From assembly GCA_036872755.1 (NCBI GenBank), contig JAVHNS010000010.1, positions 992,001-1,056,000 of the forward strand: a stretch of DNA of 64,000 nucleotides, in the 5' to 3' direction. The DNA is from Orbilia blumenaviensis (taxonomy: Eukaryota > Ascomycota > Orbiliomycetes > Orbiliales > Orbiliaceae). The position numbers and the translations under genes are program-made. This document shows, piece by piece, positions 50,502 to 62,145 of the stretch (its first letter is position 1; each line of letters begins with the position of its first letter). The notes under the pieces are model-generated. The model was not told the origin of the DNA and did not search any database. It worked only from the letters and a program-made list of their open reading frames with translations.

Positions 50502-53500
50502 ATGAGCGGTTCCGTTGACGAAAACCTCGTGGCGCAAGCCGTGGAGTTTGGGATACCTCGGGCAGATGCTGAGGAGTGTCTTAGGGCATGTATATGCCAG
50601 TCCCTTCCCGAGATTCGTTCGTCATATCGATCGTTAAACTAACACACGGCTTGCGGGGTTCCGCCCCCCTGGCATGACGATATAGAGAAACAACAACGAT
50701 ATCCAAGAAGCAATAAACTACTTTTTCAATGGAAATCTTGAAAGGGTATGTTCCCTTCCCCTCCCATATACCCGCTACGGCCTGTTTTTCTCAGAAATAC
50801 GCGACCCTTTAGGACAGGAATAATGGTAAATGGGACGAGGGTGCCTGGGGGGCAGACCGTTATGGACCAGAACCGAACCCCCAGGGTGTGAACGGTAAGA
50901 TTCAATTGCTCTACTCTACCTCTACATTACCCTTTTAATAAGCTCGTTGTCCCCTCGATCGGGGAAGAATTAAACCGTAAGCTCTGATATTCCAACGTGG
51001 TAGCCATGGACTATCTAACAGTAGCTGCCGACACGGTCCTCGGAGACCCAATCGGTGCAAAGTCACGACCTCCGTCTCCATCCAAGGCCTTTCAAATCCA
51101 TCATCATCCTACGGACGGCGAGGGTGTGTGCCAGGACCAACTTTCCTTTGTTCCGGAGCCCATATGTGGGGTATCGTTACGGGAAGCTGATATTCGAGTG
51201 CCCTTTTAGATGCTGACCTCCAACAAGCCATCAAGGCCTCCATGGAAGATTCACAACGCTCGGGACAAGCCTACCCGCACACCGGGCCACAGACTACTGG
51301 GACAGTCGCATACACACCCGGCACCAACTTTAAGCGCGCCGACAATGACACACAATACGAGTCAGGCAATTGGGCTCTTGCTGTCAGAGGCGCTGGAGAA
51401 ACAAGTGCCATCGAAATATTCCTAGATCCTCCACCAAACGAAAGGAAAAGAGCTCCCGAACAACCAGCCTTCTTAAGGCCTTCGACGGGGTCTGGGAGCT
51501 TGGGCCCTCTACTAACAATTCTACATGCAATTCCAACTGCCAGGGATGTACTACTGCAGAAGGATTTTGTTTTAGACGACTATGGGCAACATGATAGCTG
51601 GTGGGCAGGACATTGCATTCAAGTCCCAAGGGTACTCGATGAAGGTGACCCGAATTATATCCCACCAGAGAGTCTCGAGGTGGTACGCGAATCACAGCGC
51701 CTGATGGCTTTCCTGACGGGGACTGAGCGTGCATATGGTACTGCAGAGAGCCTAGGAACGATACCCAGCATATTCGATTCTGACCCTGGCTGTAAGTTCG
51801 ACGAATGATTCAAACCCAAATACCCACAGGGTTTACTCTGTCGGACAAAGCCATCTAACTCGCCTCTCCTTCACAGCGATCGTGTCTAATTACTTCGTCT
51901 CGCTGCGAGACGCTATTAGGCTGCTTCACTGTGACGAAGACCTCCGAACCCCCTTGCAGTCTAGAGCAGTTAAGGTCTCACCGAATGGCGAGGAGGGCTC
52001 GCAAAATTTCGAGGTTTTCGATCTTACAATTAGGAGCCATTTGATCGACCAGGGTGGGAGCTTGTACGATGCTCTTGATACCCTCTTCTGGGAAGATTAC
52101 CAGGACGGGACAGAAGTTTTTGCTGAGTATTTCGGTGAAGTCTGTACCCTCCAGGTAAGGGTCGATGACCCTAACAGACGGCCTTGCAGCATCGATGTAC
52201 CCATAGAAATGTACTTCGATCGATATACAAAGGAGTTTAAGGAACACGTTGCGGATATGAAGAAGGCAAAGATTGTCATCCAAGACGAAATCGAAGCATT
52301 GAGCGCCAAGGAGAAGAGAATTAAGTTTTATACACCGATGTTTAAGCCTAACAAGATTCTTGATATGACGAATGTCATTGTTGCGACGAAGAAATATTTT
52401 GAACTGTCGTCGGACCCCGAATCGGTGCTTCCAACCGGCGGGATCCCCCCGGATGCGCATGCAAAGAGATGCAACGAGGTAGCTAAACAACTGGCTGAGA
52501 TCGAGGAGAGGATACGAAAGAAACTTGACGGTAAGATATCAACTCGAAACTACCTAGTTATAAATGCTTATCAAGATTTAATAGCTCTCAAAAACCAGCG
52601 CGAGGCACTACGGGACAAACTGGAGAAACTGAAGTCGGTCTTTACCTCTGCAGACAATACGGTTGAGGGCGCACCGCCCCTACAGAGGTATCTGCTTCGA
52701 GGAGTTTCTACTGACCGTGGCGTCACCTACGTCAGAAAGGAAAAACTTGTTGCACATATCAATCTGGAGGAAGAGGGAAACCCAGCCGAAATCAAGAGGC
52801 AGGACGAGTGGTGGTCCATCAAATACCACACCACACAACTGGCTTACAGTGAAGAGTCATACGGCAGCTATGATGTAAGGGTAGTATCCGAAGAGGAAGT
52901 ACTGAAGGCAGCGAAGTTCGAGGGGAATGGGCTTGTGTTACTGGCTTATGCTAGAGAAGAACCAGCCGATGTTAAGCAAACAATAGAGATCGAGGATCTT
53001 CCGGTACCATTACAAGTAAGAACCACTGCTCTGCTGTTTCTAAGCCACAATACTGATCATTATGCAGCAATTCATCGCCCGGGATAACGAAAGCTTCGCA
53101 AAAGATATCGAAGAAGCGGCAACAAGGCCTCAGTCGTATAGCAAGAAGCGTCCTCATGATCAAGATTGGAACACTGACAAGCCGTACGCGAACCGTGACT
53201 ATGCGAGGCAGTGGGAAAGCCAATATCAAAGCGGTACCGCTAACAGTAGTCGCAATGCTACGCCCGGTTCCAGCAGACGAAATTCAATTGACATGGAAGA
53301 CTTGACTGATGTTAATGACGACAACCTCAAGTCTATACCGAGGCCACCTAGCCCCCCTACACACCCCGGTGCTGCCTTCGCATCATCAGCACCCAGCGTA
53401 CACTTTGCGGACCAGCCGAAAGGGTTCCAGGGGGCTTACGGGAGCAGTCATGAGGTAATGGTGATCGAAGAGGAAGGAAAGACGAGGCAGAAACCGGCTA

Positions 53501-53661
53501 TGTCTGACGACGACCATGAAATGACACAGGGAAGCCAACATATCGAATTTGCAGAAGACGGAACACTTAGAGAGGCTCCGATGCCGATTCCGCCCCCACC
53601 ACCACCACCACCACCACCACCACATCATACCGCGAAACCACGGCTCGACTTGGATGAATGA
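50502..53661 (+). CDS. UBA/UIM/USP-fold protein, apparent inactive deubiquitinase (USP25/28-like)
   Basis: Seven exons: 50502-50585, 50686-50745, 50813-50894, 51022-51123, 51210-51791, 51877-53015, 53068-53661, giving 880 residues. Order: a UBA-like domain split over exons 1-2 (residues 1-48, AVEFGIPRADAEECL and NNNDIQEAINYFF); a ubiquitin-interacting motif at 110-124 (DADLQQAIKASMEDS); a USP-like fold from about 195 to 680 with the family helix ESQRLMAFLTGTERAYG and a helical insertion around 420-520; then a disordered tail with a Pro11-type run. At the place of the catalytic Cys box (GNTCxxNS in active USPs) this protein reads FLRPSTGSGSLGPLLTILH with no Cys. Near residues 575-670 no GHY-type His box is visible. 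The domain order recalls USP25/USP28. The first intron appears to be GC-AG (donor GCATGT at 50586). The start is the first ATG giving an intact UBA; an upstream in-frame ATG at 50352 exists. Confidence 0.85.
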
Positions 53662-55001
53662 ATGAAAGGTGATTTTTGAAGAAAAGCTCAATTGGTCGAT
53701 CATCATATTAATACTACTTTTACCACTTATTGAAATAAAGGCAAGATTTTGTGGGTCCTGCCTAGTCTCAGTCGGTCCTGCCTCTAAATCGGGTCGGGTT
53801 GTGCTCCGATTTTTGCTTAAATGTTGCTGGGAGCCTTTAGTACACTCCGTTAGAACCTTTCTTTCTTTCTTCTTCTTGGAAGTTAACATTTGGAACTTGC
53901 TCCCTTTTGTCTTATTCCTCATCATTATCGGCCAGCCTTGAATCGGGCTTTCTTTTTTTCCATGGTCGCCTTTTTGATGCGTTCTCTCCTTTGTTGGTTA
54001 ATGTTTTCCTTCTCCCTCTCTCTATCTCTTCATCCATCCTTCCATTCACTTTTTTTCCCTTCATCCCTTAGGGCGATATAAGGCAGGCTTTGGCTTTTTT
54101 CCTCTCTTTTTTTTTCCGTGAGCATTTATATCATAGATAAATCTTATAAGGGGCAAAGGACGGGGATGGGCATAAAAGTATTGAATCTAACATATCATTC
54201 CATAAATTATATACATATGTATATTGGCAGCATCATTTTACCCTTTCCATAACACTAGTGCTATAGTTGTAACAATAGAAACATGTAGCCGCGATTTCAA
54301 TTTTACTAATCTCAATGTCTACCGGCATGGAGATGCCTAGTATCGATGCTGGACGTCGACGGACGCCATCATGTTTTTTACCCAAGTAATGTTGTATATG
54401 TACCGATAGATCGATAGTATACACGAGTTGAACTATAGTCTCGTAAATCAGCCTCCACGAAACGGTCTGAGCTAGACCTACCGTTGACCACCTCGTAAGG
54501 AAGATCTGAGAAGGGAATATGATATTCCAATCCGGATATCTTTCCGTGGTAGAGGCTATTCGGTTGGACTGCAACTTATACAAGAGGTATCGTGGTACCA
54601 ATTGCAAGATCAAATCCTCAAATCCCCCGCGAACCCATGAGTTTGATCACGGCCGGCAGGTTTATAGAAGCTCTATCTCTCACAGTAGTTACCTAGTACG
54701 CATACTTAACAGGGGACCGAGAGTATTTGGGTACTTAGTAGATACCTGAATATTAGGAGTGCGGAAGGAAGAGGAGCAAGAAATTAATAAGCGTCCGTAG
54801 CCCTAATTTCGCAGGTGCGAACGGGATATTTGATTCGAATCTCAAAATACAACATGTTAACATGTTGGAAAGAACGATCGAACCAGTTCATAACAACCAT
54901 AAAGCGCTTGCTAGTATCGTCTACCATATGCTTAGGGCGCATGGAATCGTCAGAGAACACAAAGAAGAAAAAAAAAAAAACCTCTTTTTTTTGCTCCATC
55001 C
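53662..55001. other. Convergent 3' regions of the USP-like gene and NTA1
   Basis: The sequence is T-rich on the plus strand up to about 54120, as expected for the 3' UTR of the USP-like gene. The NTA1 3' region follows. Open frames here (for example 54233-54613 -, 53669-53941 +) show no motifs. Confidence 0.55.
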
Positions 55002-57017
55002 TCAGATCTCAGCGTCAACAACCATAAGCCCTTCTTCAGCCATTCCCATTGACTGATAAGTATCCAAACTCCCACATCTTGGTGCATCGGCTGCCTTCTT
55101 CGTAATAGTCATGACAACACTACTCCCAACAAACAATGTCCCATTCTCCGTCCCACTACGATTACACGTAACAAACGCGAGCTTCTGCTGGGGTTTGTTA
55201 TAAACCCTCTCCCATTGATCCTCACCGACATAAACCCATTCCCACTCATCCCCATCAGGGGTCCTATCGACGGTCTTGACCAACCCTTCGAATTCTGGTT
55301 TCTCAGTCCCGAACAGAGGTTCCAACCTCATAGTCCAGTAGTTAACCGTGCTATGATGCATACGCTTTGCTGCCTTCTTCCACTGTAAGTCTGTAAACTT
55401 CTCCTTGGTTTCCCAGGCCATCGGAACGATTGCCAACTGGGCACCAGAGGATAGGATATGATTTGCAAACTCATAGTTTTCGAAGGGGGCTTCGAATTTG
55501 TAAGGGTTCAAGTCCATGCAGATTCCTAAAGCGACAGTGATAGACCTTTCGGAAGGTGAGGAAGGGCTAGGAGGGAAAGTAAAGGTTGTGGTACCAAATT
55601 GGGAGCCTTCGGATGCCCAGCGCTGTTTGCATGGATGGTTAGCAAAGAAATCCTGATATTATAACAAGACATAATTTATGGAAAACAGGGGTGGGAAAGG
55701 TGGTCTTGTGCGACGGAAAACAGCGGAAGGGGTATCGTAGTAATTCCCATTAAATCGGAGGAGGTATAGCAGCGGGGACTATAGGCTTTCGATAAGATCC
55801 CTTTCTCATATCCCCAATATCAACACTGTGATATTTTGCCTAATATTGATATCGGGAATCCCTATATGCACTCGGGACCAAAACCATCCGACTGGGTCCA
55901 GTTGCCGGCTACTCGAGACCCTCAAACACCCTGTACACCATAGGGTCGGGTTCGGAGTACGGGAGACAATTAACACGTAACGGTGGCCAAAAAAAACCCT
56001 TACCTCATCTGTGGCATATAAGAACCTCTTGCGATAATTCGTCAGAACCTCCCCATCGGGCGATGTAACTACGCATGCATTATAGCAATACTTCTGAATG
56101 TTATCATCTTGGTCATCATTATCGGGGTCAATGGGAGTCTCTGAGAACGGGTCAGTCACTTTCGGATATCGGCTAGGTGGCTCGTATTCATTCGCCAACT
56201 CCGGGTACCCAACGATCGTGTAGCATCGAAGTCTCCGAGAGGTAGACTGTGCCCATTGGGTGGTAATTCCTGATGTCGTGCGCTCCAAGTATGGTCTGAT
56301 AGATGCTTTCGAGTTGAAGACATACCCTGCCAACGTATATGGAAGTCAAAACGCTGGTTAATTCCGATATATCCTTGTCAAATGCGAGGGTTTGGTAATG
56401 AGTAGAAGAAGGCATGGGGGAGAAATGCGAATGCATGGGAGGAAGAAGCAGGCGCAAGGTGTTTTTCTCTTGTTGCAGATAGAGACTTGAAGAACGGCTT
56501 TTGTGAGACAGTAAAAGTGGCCAACATAGGTATGCAGCCAATTCTCTTGTCTGCGACAAGAAAACACGGATTGAATGTCAAAGCATGGTTACACAACGTA
56601 TTTGTGCGAATGCACACGGCAAGAAATCTGAAGAAATGCAAAGGAAAGTGCCATACCTGTGAAGGCCAACTCAGGCTAGTTAGGTAGTAGAGGAAATTTG
56701 GGAAGCAAAAGTCAGCCAGCGAGTAGTAGACGAGGTTTCATCCTGCAGCTGTAAAGTCAAGCCATCAAGCCATGCGAGTGCGACGGGATCCTAAGATGGA
56801 AATGGATCTCATGAAGGGGTGTGCATCGATCCATGCCACATTCCTGGGAGGTTCAATAGGTTCGGAGTCGTTCGGTTGAACTTACTAGGACCAATACATC
56901 GACCTTGTCCTGAATGTCTTCGATCCCCAGAGCGTTCCCGAGTATCTCATCCGCCTTATGGATATTGTCTTGAACCTTCCCTATCTGAGGGTTGAACTGC
57001 AGACATGCAATCTTCAT
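55002..57017 (-). CDS. NTA1: Protein N-terminal asparagine/glutamine amidase (Arg/N-degron pathway)
   Basis: NTA1 deamidates N-terminal Asn and Gln to Asp and Glu, which are then arginylated and recognised for degradation. It belongs to the nitrilase (carbon-nitrogen hydrolase) superfamily. Four exons: 57017-56886, 56675-56657, 56326-56004, 55622-55002, giving 364 residues. The catalytic triad is visible: Glu46 in PELAFTGYVF, Lys150 in NYRKRFLYATDE, and Cys193 in LGICMDLNPYKF. It begins MKIACLQFNPQIG, typical of the superfamily. Exon 2 is only 19 nt and encodes the strand with the catalytic Glu. The introns are 210, 330 and 381 nt, far longer than elsewhere in this window. A long poly(T) on the sense strand lies just upstream of the ATG. 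Yeast Nta1 is longer (457 residues). Confidence 0.93.
55813..55857. repeat. Intronic inverted repeat in NTA1 intron 3
   Basis: CCCCAATATCAA and TTGATATCGGG flank a 21-base spacer that itself holds TGATATTTTG. The arms pair over about ten bases with one mismatch. It sits inside the 381-nt third intron and could form a hairpin in the pre-mRNA. Confidence 0.55.
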
Positions 57018-57051
57018 TGTGTCAGAGATGCCTGCGCGGGTCTTAGTTTAC

Positions 57052-57052
<1 letters not shown>

Positions 57053-57083
<31 letters not shown>
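57053..57083. repeat. A31 homopolymer upstream of NTA1
   Basis: The A31 run is a T31 tract on the NTA1 sense strand, about 36 bp upstream of the start codon. Poly(dA:dT) tracts are known to exclude nucleosomes in fungal promoters, so it may be a promoter element. Confidence 0.7.
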
Positions 57084-57087
<4 letters not shown>

Positions 57088-57303
57088 GCCGGGGTGTGAT
57101 GTGGTGTGGTGTTTGTAAAGAAGTGATGGTGTCTGTTACAAAGGTACCAGGTACTTGTGTCCCCAGGTGTGCTAGCTAGGACGAATGGCTCTGAAGTGAT
57201 TGGGTTATTGGAGCGACAGCTTCACGAAATACAGCGCACCGAACGGTCCAGAACGAGTCGTATGCGAGGCGCCCGTTTGAGAAAGCTCGCTGGGAGAATC
57301 CAA

Positions 57304-57960
57304 CTACAACCTGTTCGTTTCGGCCCGGACCCCCAGTATGCAGGCCAAGAGGTGTTCCCCACTGGCTGAGCGTTTTCTGTTGGCAAAGAGCCTACGTGGA
57401 GTTCTCCAGAATTCAACGGCGATATACCTGTTGCTTGGTAACACGAGTGACAAAACTTTGTTGTCGACGTAGCTCACGAAGCCTAAGGAGGAAGAGGTGG
57501 TCTGTGTTGAAGATATCTCCACAACTTGGTAATACGGGTTGACTAACGAGACCAAATTGACTCTTAATCCGTAGAATGTGGTTGGAGCGACCCACAGTGC
57601 TGTAAATAGATCGATAGGAGATGTGCTTGTCTCCGACGAGTTAAGGGCGGTCTGGTTCGCTTTGTTGGCTGCGCGGTTTGTGTATTCAAATATCTCAGGA
57701 GGCGACCTCGTTAGGTAGCTACTTAGTTGTCCATATGCATGCAATAGTGCCCAGGTTTGAGCGTTTGTTGCCAGTGTTGGAATACTCCGTGGTGACAACG
57801 GCAAACACAATGTTGAAAGACGAAAAGGTCCGAGTCCCGTCGATTCAATTGCGGTTGGTAGTGATTTCAGCCGACTGCGCGATAATCGGACGATCTCTCT
57901 CGTCTGGATGAATATATTCCGGGTCTCGTATAACGAGCTTGAATGGTTTACGGCGACAAG
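57304..57960 (-). CDS. Unrecognised protein, 3' exon of a multi-exon gene (5' end unresolved)
   Basis: The frame is open for 218 codons from an acceptor CCCCAG (57961) to TAG. It looks coding: NIFIQTREIVRLSRSRLKSL, NAQTWALLHAYGQLSSYL, DLFTALWVAPTTFYGLRV, YIAVEFWRTPRRLF and a conserved-looking end GEHLLACILGVRAETNRL. I do not recognise the family. Upstream, coding-like pieces occur at about 58370-58287 (KLAYAAESALATNRKLD, ending at a good donor CAG|GTATGG at 58286) and about 58190-58100 (FAIGEGPTAAGAAP). I could not find a splice phase that joins them, or a start codon. The gene therefore spans at least 57304 to about 58370, or has a damaged 5' part. It lies between NTA1 and a membrane-protein gene, all on the same strand. 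Confidence 0.6.
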   Translation of the reverse strand, partial: LVAVNHSSSLYETRNIFIQTREIVRLSRSRLKSLPTAIESTGLGPFRLSTLCLPLSPRSIPTLATNAQTWALLHAYGQLSSYLTRSPPEIFEYTNRAANKANQTALNSSETSTSPIDLFTALWVAPTTFYGLRVNLVSLVNPYYQVVEISSTQTTSSSLGFVSYVDNKVLSLVLPSNRYIAVEFWRTPRRLFANRKRSASGEHLLACILGVRAETNRL

Positions 57961-58689
57961 CTGGGGTATGCAATATCAATCCAACAGTCTATTTCAGCAA
58001 AGAGTGTTGGGGCCATTTATCGGGAGATCAATTGCAATGTGAGCAAGAACCGGATTGAAGAAGCTGCTGGATAGGATCGGGAAGGGTACTTGGTTCGGGT
58101 TAATATGAGACATATTTGACCGGCACGGTTGATGGTGCAGCTCCCGCAGCTGTTGGCCCCTCGCCGATAGCGAATGATAGGCGCACTGGGGATACACGGC
58201 CAAGCCATGCTAGCCATCAAATAGCGGGACGGACCGTGGCTAGGATGGGGCAGTGGCCAGCAAATACATGCTTGATCCTGCCATACCTGTCCAGCTTCCT
58301 ATTGGTGGCTAGAGCACTCTCTGCAGCGTAGGCAAGTTTCAACGAGGGAGTTTTGAGCGCTCGAGCATCAATATATCAATAACGTCATGATTTATTGGTA
58401 CAAGGGAGTTAATCCCCGCAAAATGGACAGGAAATAAAGAACGCTTGGATGCATAGTAACCTAGCAAGATACAACATGTAGACACTTTTCAGCTTCGTTT
58501 ACCGCAATTTGAATAGAACTCCTGCAGCAAAGGTCGACTGTCTGAGTGCATACGTACTATCACTGACAAAACAACTCTTAACAGCACGCTTTATTAACAA
58601 ACAAACAAAATTGAAAGTGCAGCAGCGTTTATGCATCCGAATGGCCCGGATTCCGGATCCAACGCCCAAAGATGGCATCAGGGAGGGGA

Positions 58690-60099
58690 TTAGGTAAATC
58701 TAGCCTTGTTCCTATGCTTGGCTTTGCCGTCCCCGATTTGCTTTGTTCGTTTGCCTGAAGAGTCGCTAATGCGGGATGTTCCATTTCGGTGTCTCCCGAG
58801 CAAGGCCCGCCCTGCCTGTGTGCGAAATGGGAGCGTGGTAATGATTTCAACTGCTCTGATCGGGATACTTATAATTTTGACCATTAATCCAAACGGGATC
58901 GAGATGGACCACGCGATCCAAGTTGTAAGAATGTGGCCCAGCGAATTATTTCGATTATCCTGTGCGGATGATGCAGCGGCGGCGGCAAGGGTAAATGCAT
59001 CATTAAGGCGACGATCAAGATACGCGAGCCGCTCTTCCGTTTGTGCGGACTGCAGGGCTTCTTTGCGCTCATATCGTCTGACAGCGCCTACCTCGCGTGT
59101 TTGATGTCAGCATATGATCACAACAGATGTTAGGCGGTATTTTAAACATCCTTTAGATGCTGTCAGGGCAAACTTACGGTTCAAGGCATCCAAATCCGGC
59201 TGGATACCCTTCTTTACGTTCCCCAACATCTCGTCCTCGGTATTAACGGTAGCTATAAGTGTCTGCATCTGCAACGAAAGCTCCTCGATTTTCAACGTCA
59301 TCTCCGTTAGTTTGGAAGGGGGGTGCTGATATGTCGCATTCTGTAGCTCCTTAGTCCGACTTAGGATCATTTTAATGACATGTGCTGAAGGTCGTATCTC
59401 TGCCCCTAACACAAAAACTGTAATGTTGAAAGTCGATAGGAGAGACTCTCCAGGCCGCGAAAGCTGGGATCGGATGGCATGAAGCAACCATGCTCCAAGC
59501 AATGGCCCTAGAAAGCAACATAATAGAGCGAGTCTACGGTTTCTCTCAAGCTCTAGAGTAGCGTCATGGGTAACATTGTTGGTTGTTTTCTTATGACCTA
59601 CCCTTAGGGTGGCATCGGAGTCATCGCTTCTATCCTCCCTCTCGTCTTCCTCCGAAAGGACAACATTAAATTGATCAGGGTTTAATGGAATTGCTTGCGA
59701 TTCATGGTACCAGTCCCTATAGTAGATGAATGTAAGCCTCGGTCAAAAGTGATGTTTTCTTCGGAAGACGTACCACGGAAACTTGATTAACCAATGCAAA
59801 AAGGTCGCAGCAAGAAATAATAGGATGATATCTGCAACAAAGTGCGAACCGTTTGTAAAGAATAAGCCAGATACAGCTGGCAAGATAGCCATAGCGAGTG
59901 GGATATTGTTCCAGTTGGCATTCTCCTTTGCGGCTGGCGCTAGAATCTCGCTCTGGACGTCCTGAATCGTCTCATACACTGAGCTCCTTCTCCGGATCCC
60001 CGAAGCAATAGGTGGCAACTCTGGGTCTGGAGATGTCCGTGCTGGGCCGGCTGGCATTGGGATTGCCGGGCGTCCTTTCCGCGCCATCACCGGCTCCAT
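58690..60099 (-). CDS. Conserved fungal multi-pass membrane protein of unknown function
   Basis: Three exons, 60099-59774, 59716-59178 and 59087-58690, join to 420 residues; introns 57 and 90 nt with GTACGT and GTAAGT donors. The N-terminus is Pro/Arg-rich and cytosolic-looking. Two membrane segments lie near residues 65-107 (IPLAMAILPAVSGLFF, IILLFLAATFLHWLI) and are followed by WDWYHESQ and an acidic linker (EEDEREDRSDDSD). A third membrane segment (LALLCCFLGPLLGAWLL) precedes a possible fourth (FNITVFVLGAEI), then a coiled coil (about LTEMTLKIEELSLQMQTL) and a last hydrophobic helix (WIAWSISIPFGLMVKII) before a basic tail. I recall similar fungal proteins without an assigned role. A second in-frame Met at 60087 is an alternative start. 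Confidence 0.82.
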
Positions 60100-62145
60100 A
60101 ATTACAATTTTTCTTTTCTTCAGCTAGGATTTCGTTTTTGAATTTCGATACCGAGGAGATAGCAGGCTGTGGGTCTGCTATCGATCCAGATGACAGGCGA
60201 TGAAGAGATTCTGCAGTTCGATGTCATCTATTAGTAAACATCCACCGCAGGTCTGGTGGTCTTCTGCATGAGTGAAGTGTAACACAGATTTACCTACGTT
60301 ACATGGTTCAGAATGACAGAAGGAATGGTTTCTCAGAACCAATGCCAGTGGATGGATTCGGAGAATATCGTGCAGGTACGCGACTAAAGGTTTGAAGAAT
60401 GCGACTTAAAGAATAGAAGTATCATCAACTTGCAACTTGCGATCGATTAGAATTTCCCGAATGATTTCCCCATAAATGACGTTAGCCTGCCGAGGAGATG
60501 GGCGGCAGCTAACGAAATCCGGGGTCAGTCTAAATTTCTGGGCAACACATTTGGACCCATTCTACTGTTTGCGTCACGGGTGACCAGCACGACCATACAA
60601 CAGGACCGGGAATTAATTTTGAGGTCGTATACGTAGATGCTGTACGCAAAATGCATCCGGGTGTTGTGATGGGTTTGGAGTAGCGCTTGTGAATCAGTAT
60701 ATGGTTAGTCTTTGATTGCGACCATTCCAGCATCCGTTTTTAACTGTGAGGCGTTCTAGAGCATGCAGTTTGGCCCGGACGGTTACTGATACGTTGTGTG
60801 GCAGGCACGCAATGTTGTGTATAATTGCCTTCGACCAGACTAGGATACCGGACTTCGGCGCTTCTGGATGTCTTCGGATCGGGAACTTGCTGTGGAACTT
60901 TAGGGGCAAGCAGTAACCAACTGCCGATATCCTAATCCTTCAGTAGATCGGAAACGAAAACAGTGGGTGCATTCGTCAGCCTTCCAGCAGGGACCGAATT
61001 TCGATACACCATCATGTAATCAAGTACAGGTACATACACACTTACTTACATACATACATCTGCGTGTGCGTGTGCTTCCTCTCTCTCGTTTAATTTCAAT
61101 CACTACGCATAAGGATCGCATCGTATCTACAGTGCAGCACACTAACCATCTTGAGGTCGCGTAGGACTCCAGGAGATTGGGCGAACCTCCTCGCCAACTA
61201 AAGCTTTTAAATTTTTAGCGGAGATCGGGTACGCTAGCCATTCAGTCCTAAGCTCTAAAAGTAATCCCCGCTAGCCGCGAAGCTAAGCCAGTTCAGAATA
61301 TCTCTTCACTATGGTTTTCGAGACCATATCAAGGTGAACTCTCGGGCGAGAGATCGAGAGAGACGCACGCACGGTTTGGATCTCCATTCCGTGGATTCAG
61401 ACCAACCTCTTCCTCAATATCAATGTATTGACACGATGCAATGTCGGTTCGCCCTACGCTTAAAGTCTGGTTCGATCTTAAAGTCCGAGGGGCATCAACC
61501 TGCATGAGGACCCATGATTAATATCAATACATCTGTCTCTTCACACAGATCGCCGAGGAATCGATATTGAATCTTCATGTATCTAAATTCTATATCCAGC
61601 AACCTCAGCGTAGATCTTATTCTGTGTAACTAGGCTAGTGTGGATTTAGGTTAGTGGGCTCTAACCCTCGTTTCATTCACGCAAGCTGGGAACTAGTTCA
61701 CGAGATATCATGATATACCGATATCACGCTATTGCCTCAGCTCCCAGGGCCCGAATGCGAATGTCCTGGAACCACAATAGCACACAATATCGCTTGTTCT
61801 CGGTTACAGCTGGCTAAGATGCATGTTTCTACTGCTTTCAAGTGAATGCAATGCAGGGTAGGCCCATCATTCGCATTTATTTTGCATTATGCATCGTCAG
61901 ACATCACATACGGGAGCCCCAAAAGATGTACGCCAACTTCGAAGATGGTGTGGTCATGCTTCTAGGATAAGCCATGCCGAGAAATTGAGGGATTACTCCC
62001 TCGATTCGTCGTTTGCCAGAGCTCACCCGCAGGCAAGCCACCAGGCAGTCTTGAAAGGACTATTAACAATGTCCCCACAAGTCTTCACCTTCGCTTTCAT
62101 AACTGTTTATTGGAGACAGTGAAATTTCTAATGCCTTACGTAGCG
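60100..62145. other. Gene-free stretch
   Basis: This holds the promoter of the membrane-protein gene at its left edge. No open frame above 77 codons and no motifs are visible. A run of short GATATC/ATATCG palindromes occurs near 61703-61727, and TACATACA repeats at about 61029-61055. Confidence 0.5.

Noticed and set aside
50352..50642. Longer N-terminus for the USP-like protein from an ATG at 50352
   Set aside because: The added 50 residues are leader-like Leu/Pro/Ser sequence, and the UBA domain begins right after the ATG at 50502.
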